Positions 9,157-19,002 of a stretch of 64,000 nucleotides of DNA are shown here, piece by piece. Location of the stretch: the NCBI GenBank assembly GCA_963831535.1, contig CAWHQP010000007.1, positions 496,001-560,000 on the forward strand, read 5' to 3'. How positions within the stretch are numbered: the first letter of the stretch is position 1; the number at the start of each line of letters is the position of its first letter. Source of the DNA: Bog-756 sp963831535 (GTDB taxonomy: Bacteria > Actinomycetota > Acidimicrobiia > Acidimicrobiales > RAAP-2). The translations under genes were made by a program, and so were the position numbers. The notes under the pieces are model-generated. The model searched no databases and had not been told where the DNA came from. It saw nothing but the letters and a program-made list of their open reading frames with translations.

Positions 9157-10773
9157 ATGCCCCGACGAGCCCGGCCGGGCCAGGACCCCTGGTGGAAGTC
9201 CGGTGTCCTCTACCAGATCTACCCCCGTTCGTTCGCCGACTCCAACGGCGACGGTGTCGGCGATCTGCCCGGGATCACCGACCACCTCGATCATCTGTCC
9301 TGGCTGGGCGTGGATGGGATCTGGCTCAGTCCGGTGACGGTGTCTCCCAACGCGGACTGGGGCTACGACGTCGCCGACTTCTGCGCCGTGCAGCCGGATC
9401 TGGGCACGGCTGAACAACTCGACCGACTCATCGATGAGGCCCGGCGGCGAGGGCTGCGGGTACTGATGGATTTGGTGCCGAACCACACCAGTGTGCAGCA
9501 CCCGTGGTTCGTCGACTCCCGTTCATCACGGAACTCCCGTCACCGTTCGTGGTACGTGTGGGCCGATCCCAAGCCTGACGGTGGGCCGCCCAACAACTGG
9601 GTCTCCAGCTTCGGGGGATCAGCCTGGACCCTCGACGACACGACCGGGCAGTACTACCTCCACAACCATCTCGTGGAGCAGCCCGATCTCAACTGGTGGA
9701 ACGATGAGGTCCGTCGCGCCTTCGACGGGATCATGACCTACTGGCTGGACCGCGGGGTGTCGGGCTTCCGGATCGACGTGTGCAACATCATCATCAAGGA
9801 CGCCCTGCTGCGGGACAACCCGCCGTCCACCGAGTCGGATCCTCTGGACGTCCAGCTCTTCGGCCAACGCCCCGTCTACAACGGCAACCGACCTGAGGTC
9901 CACGAGGTGATCCGCCACTGGCGGGCCCTGATCGACGACTACGCCGGGGGCGTCCTGGTGGGGGAGACGCCGGTGGAGCCCGTCGAGTCCCTGGCCGCCT
10001 ACTACGGCAACGGCCATGACGAGCTCCATCTGGCCTTCAACTTCCCGTTCATCAGTGCGCCGCTGGCCGTGGAGGAGATGAGGACCATCGTCGAGGACAC
10101 CGAGCGCGCCCTGCCCGACGGGGCCTGGCCGGTGTGGACGGGCTCCAACCACGACATGTCGCGCTTCGCCACGCGGTGGGCGGGTGGCGACCAGGGCCGG
10201 GCCCGGGTGGCACTGGTCATGCTCCTCGGTCTGCGCGGCACGCCGGTGCTGTATCAAGGCGACGAGATCGGCCTCCCCGACACCGAGTTGACCCAGACCG
10301 ACCTGCGAGATCCGCTCGGCGTCCTGTACTGGCCGGCTTACGCCGGCCGCGACGGGATGCGCACCCCCATGCCGTGGCGGGATGTCCCCGGGGGCGGATT
10401 CACCGAGGCCGGGGTGACTCCGTGGCTACCCTTCGGGGACCTGTCGGCCTGTAACGTGGAGGACCAACGGTCCGATCCCGATTCGCTACTCAACCTGGCC
10501 CGGGACCTGATCGCCTGGCGACGGGGCCACCCGGACCTGCAGACGGGCGCATACCGGAGCCTGGCGTCGACCCCGGGAACATGGGCGTGGCGTCGCGGTG
10601 AAGGGGTGACGGTGGTGGCCAACATGTCTGACGGTCCCGGGGTCGTCGAAGGGGTGGAGGGAACGATACGTATCGCCACCGAACGCGGTCGGCAGGGTCA
10701 GATCGTCGGCGGGAAGCTCGATCTCGAGGGCTGGGAGGCCGTCGTGGTGGAGCGTGGGGACGACGTCGACTGA
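9157..10773 (+). CDS. GH13 alpha-glucosidase / oligo-1,6-glucosidase
   Basis: A 538-residue retaining glycoside hydrolase of family 13, oligosaccharide-hydrolase type. The N-terminus SGVLYQIYPRSFADSNGDG is characteristic. The conserved regions are MDLVPNHTS (region I), GFRIDVCN with the nucleophile Asp near residue 206 (region II), VLVGETP with the acid/base Glu (region III), and SNHDMSRFATRW with the transition-state Asp (region IV). It lacks a signal peptide and should act in the cytoplasm on imported alpha-glucosides. It begins one base after the PhyH stop. Exact linkage preference (alpha-1,4, alpha-1,6, sucrose or trehalose) cannot be read reliably. Confidence 0.9.
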   Translation: MPRRARPGQDPWWKSGVLYQIYPRSFADSNGDGVGDLPGITDHLDHLSWLGVDGIWLSPVTVSPNADWGYDVADFCAVQPDLGTAEQLDRLIDEARRRGLRVLMDLVPNHTSVQHPWFVDSRSSRNSRHRSWYVWADPKPDGGPPNNWVSSFGGSAWTLDDTTGQYYLHNHLVEQPDLNWWNDEVRRAFDGIMTYWLDRGVSGFRIDVCNIIIKDALLRDNPPSTESDPLDVQLFGQRPVYNGNRPEVHEVIRHWRALIDDYAGGVLVGETPVEPVESLAAYYGNGHDELHLAFNFPFISAPLAVEEMRTIVEDTERALPDGAWPVWTGSNHDMSRFATRWAGGDQGRARVALVMLLGLRGTPVLYQGDEIGLPDTELTQTDLRDPLGVLYWPAYAGRDGMRTPMPWRDVPGGGFTEAGVTPWLPFGDLSACNVEDQRSDPDSLLNLARDLIAWRRGHPDLQTGAYRSLASTPGTWAWRRGEGVTVVANMSDGPGVVEGVEGTIRIATERGRQGQIVGGKLDLEGWEAVVVERGDDVD

Positions 10774-10782
10774 GCGCGTCAC

Positions 10783-11517
10783 TCAGGCCGTCGAGACCCC
10801 GCTGGTGAGCCACTGCAGTCCACCGGCCAGATGACGGAGGTAGTCGATGTTCTCCCAGGCGTGGGGGAAGTGACCCAGTGACGTAGAGAAGACCCGACCC
10901 GTCCCTTCGGTGAAGCACCACGACAAGGGGAAGCCGAACGCCGGTTCCGCCACGGCAGCCGGCGCGGGGTGGTTGGCCCCGGTGGGGTCAGCACGGTCGA
11001 ACAGCTCGTCGGGGCGGGCCCGGAGCAGGACGGTGGCATCGGGACGGAGATCGCGGAACGTGTACACCTCGTCGTGCCAGTCCCAGGTGGCACCCAGGTG
11101 GGACACGGCAGGATGGTCGGGTTCGACCACGTCGAGGGTGCACCGCCTCGTCCACGGGTGGCCGTCGAAGCGAGCGCCGACCAGCAGGCGGTACTCCTCC
11201 CATCGGTAGCAGGAGTCCGTGGCGGAGTGCACCGCGAGCACCGACGTCCGCCCGGCCCGCACGGCCCCGACGAGGAGTGCCTGCTGGGCTACGGACCACG
11301 GGGTCTCGCCAATGGTGAAGAGTGCGAGCACCCGGGCCGACTCCAGTTCGGTTGGGTCGAGGGCCCGGACGTCGGTGACCCGGTGGAAGTCGAGGCCCGC
11401 GGACTCCGCCAGTTGGGCCATGGCGGTGGCCGACTGGTCGAGGACCCCGTGCACGCCAGCCGGGCCGTCGGCGTAGGGCGCCACCTGGGTGACGTAGAGC
11501 ATCGTCGGGACGGCCAC
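10783..11517 (-). CDS. ThuA-like domain protein
   Basis: A 244-residue protein of the ThuA (trehalose-utilisation) / class I glutamine amidotransferase-like fold. Recognisable elements are LAVHSATDSCYRWEEYRLLVGARFDGHPW (near residues 93-121), DEVYTFRDLRPD, and the C-terminal segment GTGRVFSTSLGHFPHAW, all in the usual ThuA order. In rhizobia ThuA takes part in disaccharide catabolism through 3-keto sugars; whether this protein does the same is unknown. It is convergent with the GH13 gene (10-bp spacer) and flanked by the GH78 gene, so a glycoside role is plausible. The start GTG/ATG at 11517 gives a normal N-terminus. Confidence 0.8.
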   Translation of the reverse strand: MAVPTMLYVTQVAPYADGPAGVHGVLDQSATAMAQLAESAGLDFHRVTDVRALDPTELESARVLALFTIGETPWSVAQQALLVGAVRAGRTSVLAVHSATDSCYRWEEYRLLVGARFDGHPWTRRCTLDVVEPDHPAVSHLGATWDWHDEVYTFRDLRPDATVLLRARPDELFDRADPTGANHPAPAAVAEPAFGFPLSWCFTEGTGRVFSTSLGHFPHAWENIDYLRHLAGGLQWLTSGVSTA

Positions 11518-11604
11518 GGTCGGATCCTACCGTCGGGCGAGGGCGGAGCCGGGGGTCGTCCGGTCGCCGGGTCCGTCGGGCCGTCACCGGATGCGCCGCC
11601 CAAT

Positions 11605-11610
11605 TACTGT
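11605..11610 (+). promoter_or_regulatory. Predicted -10 element, leaderless promoter of GH78 gene
   Basis: TACTGT matches the actinobacterial -10 form TAnnnT and ends 8 nt before the ATG at 11619, so transcription would begin at or next to the start codon. No ribosome-binding site is visible in the spacer. Confidence 0.4.
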
Positions 11611-11618
11611 GGGGCCCC

Positions 11619-14519
11619 ATGGTGGAGGGGGGTGAGGACCCGGCGCAGATCCGGGCGCAGAGATCGGGCGTGGTCAGCCGGCGACGGCTCCTGGGTGGAG
11701 GATTGATCGGCGCCGCCGGTGTGGTGAGTGCGCCGTTCTTCGCCGGACCGGTGCAAGGAGGTGGCCGGTCGGCCGGAGACCTGCTCAGCCTGGCGGCCGG
11801 TTCGGAGGCCACGGCCGCCGCCGCGGAGCCGTGGCCCGGCCCACCGGCTGAGCTCCGGGTGGACGGATTGGCGGCACCCCTCGGACTGGCGGCCGACGAC
11901 ATCTTCTTCGCGTGGCAGGTCCGGGACGACCGCCGGGGAGCACGCCAGAGCGCCTACCGCATCGAGGTATCCGGCCCGGTGCGGGGGGACGACGGCGGGC
12001 GGGTCGTCTGGGACAGTGGTCCGGTCGACTCGGCGGAACAGGCCTTCGTCCCGTATGCCGGCCCGCCCCTCTCCTCGGACGCCGCGTACCGGTGGACCGT
12101 CCAGACCTGGGACGCCTCGGGACAGGGAGGTCCGCCATCGGCACCGGCGTCCTTCGAGACGGGCCTGCGCAACGACGAGTGGGAGGCGTCGTGGATCACC
12201 CGGGTGGTCAGCGAGACGGCCGAGCCGTGCCAGTACACCTACGCCCGCACCGAGGTCACGGTGGCTCCGGGGCGGATCGACCGGGCCCGGGCCTACGTCT
12301 CGGGGGACCAGCAGTACGAGTTCTACGTGAACGGCGTACGGGCCGGGAAGGGGCAGGCCTACAGCTATCCGGACTCCATGTACTACGAGACCCTCGACCT
12401 GACCGGCCTCCTGCGGCCCGGGGCGCCCAACGCCTTCGCCCTGGTGACCAACTGGCAGGGTCCGACCAAGGGCCACCCTGCCGGGTAGCCCCGGGATGAT
12501 CGCCCAGATCGTCGTCCATGCCGCCGACGGCCACATCGCAGACGGGTGGTCACCGACGGGTCGTGGAGGGTGCAGGCCGGGGGCATGGCTCCCGGGGACC
12601 CAGCGGGATCTCGAAGGCGACCTGGTCGACTACACCGAGAACATCGACGGACCGGCCGAACCCATCGGGTGGAAGCTCCCGGGCTTCGACGACGACGCGC
12701 TGGTCGCCGGCCACGGTGATCGGTCGGGCCCCGACCGAACCGTGGACCCATCTCGTCCCGGTGCGGACCCGCATCGTGGAGGAGCCGGTGCCGGCGGTCT
12801 CCCTCACCACGCTGGACTCCGGGGCGGTGGTCGCCGACTTCGGCAAGGTGTACGCCGCCGTGCCCACGGTCGTCTTCCACCAGGGCTGTGCCCGGCCGGC
12901 TGGTCACCATGCGGGCCGGGTACCTGCTCGACGAGCCCGGGCCCGGCCAGCCTATGGACTGGCGTGCCGGGCCAGGTGTCCACCGCGCACGGTACCCAGC
13001 ACACCGACATGAGCTACAGCTACGTGCAGCGGGGAGGGGAGGAGGAGTTCCACCCTTCGACTACCTCGGGCTTCCGCTACTTCCAGATCGACGACCCGGG
13101 CGAGGCGCTGACCACCGCCGACGTCGTGGTCGCTGGCCCGGCACACCGCGGCGCCCGAGCAGCCGCCGGCCACCTTCTCCTCGGCCGAGCCGGTCGATCG
13201 ATGCCGAGTTCCAACTGGGTGCCCACTCCGCGCTGTACACCGCCCAGGAGCAGTTCATCGACACCCCCACCCGGGAGAAGGGGTCCTGGCTCTACGACGG
13301 GAGCAAGGAGTCGTGCTACGGCCATGGCCGCCTTCGGCGAGCAGAACCTCACCCGCAAGTCGCTGACCGAGTTCGCCCAGTCCCAGAAGCGCTACTGGCC
13401 CAACGGAGCGGTCAACAAGATCTACCCGACCGGCCTCGGCGCCCTGGACATCAACGAGTCGACCGAGATCTATGCCGAGTGGGTCTGGCAGTACTGGATG
13501 CACACCGGCGACCGGGCTCTCCTGGCCACCGTCTACCCGGTGCTCCAGCGGATCGCCGACTACGTCGCAGCGGGCGGTGTCGCCGTCGACCGGTCTGGTC
13601 ACGTCGTTGCCGGCCACCAACAACTACTACCCGCTTCCCGGTGGCCACCCGGCTGAACGTCCTGGGTGCCAACGTCTTCCGGCGCACGGCCCAGGTGGCC
13701 GAGGTGCTCCGACGGCCCGGGCAGCGAGGTGGACCTCCAGCGGCACCGGACCAGGCCCTCGGTGACTGCGGCCGATCAACCGCCGCCTGACCCGCATCCG
13801 ACGGGACCTACCTCGACGGCCTGCTGGCCGGTGGCGCGCCCACGCCGACCGCCTCCCAGACCTCCAGCGCCTGCGCCGCCGCCTACGGGATCGTCCCGGC
13901 CGCCGTCTGGCCACGGTGGCCGCCTATGTCCGCGACCTCGGCATGCAGGCCCCTCCACAGAACGCCGGCGAGGTGCTGGCCACCATGGCCGCGGCCGGCC
14001 TGTACGACGACCTGGTCGATCGACTGGTGGATGCCACCACCGACGGCTGGGCCAACATCTTGGCCCGTGGGGCCACCTTCACCTGGGAGGTCTGGGATCC
14101 GTCCGACATCGTCGGCGACAGCATGTCCCACGGGTGGGGCTCCACCATGGTCCCCGAGATCCAGCGGTCGCTGCTCGGGGTCCGGCCGACCGCTCCGGGC
14201 TTCGCCACCTTCGACGTCGTGCCCCCACCCTCCGGCCTGGCCTGGGCGCTCGGGACCGTGCCCACGACACGCGGGACCATCTCGGTGGCCTGGCGCCGGG
14301 CCACGCACCGGCGACCCCCACGTCTCGGTGGACGTGGGGGTGCCGCCCAACGTCACGGCCACGCTGACGGTGGCGGCAGGTGACCGAGGCGGCCTGACCG
14401 AGGGCGGGTCGCCCATCGACCGCGCCCGGGGCGTTCGGGTCCTGGGCCTGGAGGGGGGCACGGCCCGCATCGAGCTGGATGCGGGCACCTACCGCGTACG
14501 CAGCGCCGTCGTGACGTGA
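11619..14519 (+). pseudogene. GH78 alpha-L-rhamnosidase, secreted (Tat), many frameshifts
   Basis: Pieces of one alpha-L-rhamnosidase-family protein (about 960 residues) lie in order but in alternating frames. The first 289 residues are intact: a twin-arginine signal (VVSRRRLLGGG, near residue 16), a fibronectin-like segment (YRWTVQTWDASGQGG) and the start of the GH78 N-terminal domain. Then come a break near 12480; the segment EGDLVDYTENIDGPAEPIGW; a jelly-roll piece (DSGAVVADFGKVYA); TREKGSWLYDG near 13270, at the usual catalytic loop; the (alpha/alpha)6 barrel (KIYPTGLGALDINE to RIADYVA) near 13310-13570; and a C-terminal beta domain to a stop at 14519. At least eight frame changes are needed. 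True decay and sequencing error cannot be separated here. Confidence 0.72.
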
Positions 14520-14520
14520 G

Positions 14521-15659
14521 GTGGAGCCACTCTTTCGCCTCGGGTTGTCCCGGCACTGGTGCTCACCACGGTGGCGACGGTTGCCCTGGTGACCGGGACG
14601 GGCCCAGCCGGAGCGACCGCGACCGCCGCCGCTCACCGTCCAGCAATTGGCCGCCGGCGCCGACCATGCGTGCGTGACCCCGGGCGGGGCCGACCCCACC
14701 GTCGACTGGTCGGACCTCCACAACCCCGATCCTGTCCGAGCCGGCCGGCGGGCGTGAAGGACCAGGCCGTCGTGTGGGCCGTTCGGCCGCTGGCACCTCC
14801 TGTTCAGTTACGTGACCGACGACCCGTCGCGGACCCGGGGGTGTCCGATGGGACATCGCTACGGCCACCAGCACCGACCTGGTCCACTGGTCGGCCGTCG
14901 ACCCGTGGCCGACCCAGCCGGGCGTGTCCGGCGTGGCCTCACCGGACATCGTCCGCCAGCCGTCGGGGACGTACCTCGTGACGTACCAGTCCGATCCGGG
15001 GGCCGCACCGCCGTCATCAGAGGACGGCCCGGCTGTACTACCGGACGTCGGTGGATCTACGTCACTGGTCCCCGCCCCATCCGCTGGCCACGGCGCTGGC
15101 CCCGGCACCGGCCGACCGGATGATCGACGGCGCACTCGTCTACACCGGGCACCAGCTGCTGCTGGGGTTCAAGTACTCGTCGCCTGTCCAGCCCGATGTC
15201 TTCGAGGTGGCCCGTTCCACCAGCGGGGGACCGCAGGGCCCCTGGATTCTGGTCGGGCGTCCGGACATCGAGGTCGACGGGGGCACGGTCGAGAACTACG
15301 AGTTCGTCCGGACCGGCGGTAGCTGGCGTCTGGTGGCCACCTCGAACAACCTCGACCAGCCGTGGCTGTTCACGTTGACCGGCCAACCCGACCAGGCCCG
15401 AGGCTGGCTGTCGTGGAGCGCCGGCCGTCAGCTGGGCGTCCCCGCGGAGCCGTTCAACTCCGGTTCGGGCCTGTCCAGCATCGGCTTCGAGCACGCCAAC
15501 TCGGCCTACCTGTGTGATGCCGCCACCCTGCCGGGCCACTACTACTACCTGTTCTATGCCGGCAGTCGGGAGCTGACCCAGTTCGACGGGTGGGGCCACG
15601 CCGAGATCGGCGTGGCCCGGAGCACCGATCTGGTCCACTGGCAGGTCCCTCCGGGCTGA
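14521..15659 (+). pseudogene. GH43-like five-bladed propeller glycosidase, frameshifted
   Basis: A secreted protein of about 375 residues resembling the GH43/GH62 beta-propeller glycosidases. A signal-like hydrophobic stretch (ALVLTTVATVALVTG) is followed by QQLAAGADHACVTPGG, then VKDQAVVWADGRWHLLFSY in blade one, and from 15050 onward an intact reading frame of about 200 residues (MIDGALVYTGHQLLLGFKY ... VENYEFVRTGG ... DGWGHAEIGVARSTD). Several frame changes between 14560 and 15050 break the first half. One sits in a C run before 14730. The start is uncertain; GTG 14521 directly follows the GH78 stop. The likely role is removal of arabinose or xylose side groups, complementing the rhamnosidase. 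Confidence 0.6.
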
Positions 15660-15771
15660 GGCCGGCCGGGCGGGCGCCGCTCGACCGGCACCGCCGGACC
15701 CGGAGGCCGCTGGGTAGAGTGGGTGCCGGACGCTCTGGCCACCACGCCGACCGGTAGGGGGACACCACATC

Positions 15772-17122
15772 ATGCAGATCACCATCGTCGGTGGCGGCAG
15801 CTACCAGTGGACACCCGAGCTGCTGGCCGATCTGCTGGGGATGCCGTCGTTGCGGGGCGCCCACTACGTGCTGGAGGACATCGATCCCGTCCCGCTCGAG
15901 AAGATGGTGGCGCTGGCCCGTCTGCTCAACGAGGCCATGGGGGCCAAGGCCACCTTCGCCACCACCACCGACCAGCTGCGGGCGCTGGACGGTGCCGACT
16001 TCGTGATCGTCACCATCTCCACGGGCGGGTTCGACTCCATGGCGCTGGACCTCGACATCCCGGCCCGCTACGGGATTCGTCAGTCGGTGGGCGACACCGT
16101 AGGCCCCGGAGGGATCAACCGTTCGCTCCGGAACATCCCCGTCCTGGTCGGCGTGGCCGAGGACATGGGAAAGGTCTGCCCCGATGCCTGGTTGCTCAAC
16201 ATCACCAATCCCATGACCTGCCTGACCCGGGCCGTGTGCAAGCAGACGTCGGTGCGGGCGGTGGGTCTGTGCCATGAGGTCGGGAACTGGTCCATGGACC
16301 TCGCCATCGCCCTCGGTCGCCCGGCCGAGTCGGTCCGGCCCACGGTGGCCGGCATCAATCACTTCCCCGTGGTCACCGCGGTGGACGTCGACGGTGAGGA
16401 CGGCTTCGCCCTCATGGCCGGCATGGTGGAGGATGCCGGGGGACTGGCGGCTCTGCGCCCCCCACCCGGGACGTCCCAAGGCCGAGGACTTCTCGCCGCT
16501 CGACTTCGTCCAGCGCCATCTGCTCAAGCTCACCCTGCTGGACAAGTGGGGTGCGTTCCCTGCCGCCGGGGACCGTCACATCGCCGAGTTCCTGCCCTGG
16601 GTCCTGACCGAGGGGTCGGACTGGGGAGGCATGTTCAATGTCGCGCTGACCTCCATCGCCACACGCCAAGCACACCAGGAGGGGTACATCACCGATGTCG
16701 ATGCCTGGCTGGCCGGCACCAAGACGCTCCAGACCTGGTACTCGGGCGAACTGCCGGCCCTGGTCATCGACTCCCTGATCACGGGCCATGCGCGGGAACT
16801 GCCGGCCAACATCCCCAATGTCGGCCAGGTGCCCGACGTTCCCCATGACACGGTGGTGGAGTCGATCTGCGTGGTTGACGACCACGGGATCCGCGGACGC
16901 GACGTGTCGCCCCTCCCCCCGCCCTTCGCCGAGCTGGTCCGTCGTCATGTGGCGGTCGGCGAGATGACCGTGGCTGCCGCGCTGGAAGGAGACCGGGCCC
17001 TGGCCGAGGCGGCCTTCTTCCTCGACCCCCTGGCCGGACGGGGTGACTTCCACCAGACCGAGGCGATGGTCGACGAACTGCTCAGCGCCACGTCGGCCTG
17101 GCTGCCGCAGTTCGACCACTGA
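15772..17122 (+). CDS. GH4 family glycosidase (NAD-dependent), one frameshift
   Basis: A GH4 glycosidase of about 449 residues. This family hydrolyses glycosides by an NAD+- and Mn2+-dependent oxidation/elimination mechanism (alpha-galactosidase, 6-phospho-glucosidase, alpha-glucuronidase members). The N-terminal Rossmann motif ITIVGGGSYQWTPEL, the substrate loop NITNPMTCLTRA, the metal-ligand region VGLCHEVGNW and GINHFP are all visible. One extra base near 16460, in a C-rich run, shifts the frame; removing it joins the two halves (…PGRPKAEDFSPLDFV…) through to the stop at 17122. The start ATG 15772 gives a perfect N-terminus. It lies directly upstream of the sugar-acid operon. Confidence 0.82.
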
Positions 17123-17313
17123 GGCCGGCCCACCGACGGCCCGGGCACTGAGGGGACCCGCCTGGAGCCGTATGTGCGCAGAACCGCGGTGCGGCTCGGT
17201 GGGGATCTCGGCGGTCCGCACCGGCCAGCCCGTCATGATCGGCGCTGGGGTGCACCGGCCCGGGACAACGAAGAACGAACCTGGACAGCGAACGACAGAA
17301 AAGAGAGGACCCC

Positions 17314-18201
17314 ATGGAATTGGGCTTCGTCGGACTGGGGGCCATGGGGCTCCCGATGACCCGTCACCTGCTGGAGGCCGGGCACCGAGTCACCGTCTCA
17401 TCCCGCAGCCCTGAACCGGTGGCCACGGCGGTGTCGCTCGGCGCCGTGGCCGCGTCGTCGCCGGCCGAGGTGGCCGGGTCCGCCGATGTGGTCATCCTCT
17501 GCGTGCCCAGCTCGCCGCAGGTGGCCGAGGTGGTCGCCGACATGTGTCCGGTGCTACGGCCCGGGCAGGTGGTGGTGGACTGCTCGACCATCGACCCCGA
17601 GGTGGAGCGGACCCAACACCAACGGGTCCAGGCCACCGGAGCCGGGTTCCTCGACGCCCCCCTGTCCGGGGGAACCGCCGGGGCGGAGAAGGGGGTGCTG
17701 ACCCTGATGGTCGGAGGCGAGGCGGACACACTGGCCTCGGTCCGTGGGGCCCTCGAGCCCTTCGCCGGACTCATCGTGCACGTCGGGGGGCCGGGGATGG
17801 GACAGGTGGTGAAGCTGTGCAACAACCTGATCTACGCCGCTCAGATGCTGGCCACCGCGGAGGCCACCGCCTTGGCCGTCCGGTCGGGGGTGGACATCGC
17901 CAAACTCCACGAGGTGCTGGTGCACTCGACCGGGGACTGCGTGGCGGTGCGGACCCGCCTGCCGGTGGCCGGCGTGCTCGACGACAGCCCGGCCTCGAAC
18001 GACTGGCGGCCGGGATTCATGACCGACCTGATGGCCAAGGACCTGGACCTGGCCCTGGCCTACGGCGCCCGGGCCGGCGTGCCCCTCAGCTCTACGGCCG
18101 TGGCCCGACAGGCCCTCACGGCCGCCTCGACGGCCGGATACGGCCGGGAGGACTTCTCGTCCCTGGCCAAAGTGGTGTTCGGTCTGGCCGGGTTGGCGTG
18201 A
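17314..18201 (+). CDS. 3-hydroxyisobutyrate dehydrogenase family oxidoreductase
   Basis: A 295-residue beta-hydroxyacid dehydrogenase (3-hydroxyisobutyrate / tartronate-semialdehyde reductase / L-threonate dehydrogenase family). The N-terminal motif GFVGLGAMGLPM binds NAD(P). The substrate motif DAPLSGGTAGAEKG sits near residue 115, and the catalytic lysine lies in GQVVKLCNNLIY near residue 168. A GAGAGGA-like ribosome site precedes ATG 17314. It is the first gene of a tight operon: its stop overlaps the aldolase GTG by 4 bp. In related operons such enzymes oxidise C4-C6 sugar acids before phosphorylation and aldol cleavage, which fits this neighbourhood. Confidence 0.88.
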   Translation: MELGFVGLGAMGLPMTRHLLEAGHRVTVSSRSPEPVATAVSLGAVAASSPAEVAGSADVVILCVPSSPQVAEVVADMCPVLRPGQVVVDCSTIDPEVERTQHQRVQATGAGFLDAPLSGGTAGAEKGVLTLMVGGEADTLASVRGALEPFAGLIVHVGGPGMGQVVKLCNNLIYAAQMLATAEATALAVRSGVDIAKLHEVLVHSTGDCVAVRTRLPVAGVLDDSPASNDWRPGFMTDLMAKDLDLALAYGARAGVPLSSTAVARQALTAASTAGYGREDFSSLAKVVFGLAGLA

Positions 18202-19002
18202 CCGGCGGGGCGGCGGGGCGGGAGCCCGGTGCGGAGGTGGGCAGCGCCGGACTGGCCACACCGGCCCTGGTGCTGGCGGCCGACCACCGGGCCCGGGGGG
18301 TGATTACCATCGAGCGCTACGCCGACTACATCGACGCGCTGGCGGCGGCGCTGCCCCACTGCGACGGGATTCTGGCCACGGCCCAGCCGCTCGGTGACCT
18401 GGCCCGACTCGGCCATCTCGGGACCGGACAGCGCACCTATCTCTCGGTCAACCGCACCGGCCTGGCCGGCACGGTGTTCGAGCTGGACGACCGGCTGGTG
18501 GCCAGCGTGGCAAGGGCCGCCACCGAGGGTTGGTCAGGGGTCAAGCTGATGACCCGCATCGACACCACCGACCCCGGAGGGGCGGCGGCCCTGGAGCTCC
18601 TGGGCCAGGTTCTGGAGGACGCCCGATCGGCCCAGCTGGAGGCCATGATCGAGCCGCTGTGGTGGCGGGACGGGGGGATGTCCCGGGTGACCACGGACAT
18701 CGTGGCTGCCGCCGTCATCGCCCACGATCTCGGTGCCCCGTTGCTCAAGGTCCCGGTCCCCGACGAACCGGCTGGACCGGACCGGATCCGGGCGGTGGAC
18801 CGGGTGGTGGCGAGTGTGGGGGTCCCGGTGCTCTTCCTCGGTGGTCCCCACCGGGGTCCGGCGGGCGATGGCGTCATGGAGGAGGCACGTGACGTGATGA
18901 GCCGGGGGCGGGGCCGGCCTGGCCATCGGACGGGCGATCCTCCAGGAGGCGTCGCCCGCCGCGGCGGCGCGGGAGTTGGCCGAGGTGGTGCACGCCGGGT
19001 GA
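18198..19002 (+). CDS. Class I (DeoC/LacD-type) aldolase, one frameshift
   Basis: A Schiff-base aldolase of about 267 residues of the DeoC/LacD/LsrF superfamily. The N-terminal barrel strand is ALVLAADHRARGV. The strand SGVKLMTR and the strand GAPLLKVPVPD, whose lysine is the likely Schiff-base residue, follow. The C-terminal GGAGLAIGRAILQE phosphate-binding end is recovered only after removing one base near 18910. The GTG start at 18198 overlaps the dehydrogenase stop by 4 bp, and its own stop overlaps the next GTG by 4 bp. It would cleave a phosphorylated keto-sugar acid to a triose phosphate plus another fragment; the substrate is inferred only. Confidence 0.72.
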
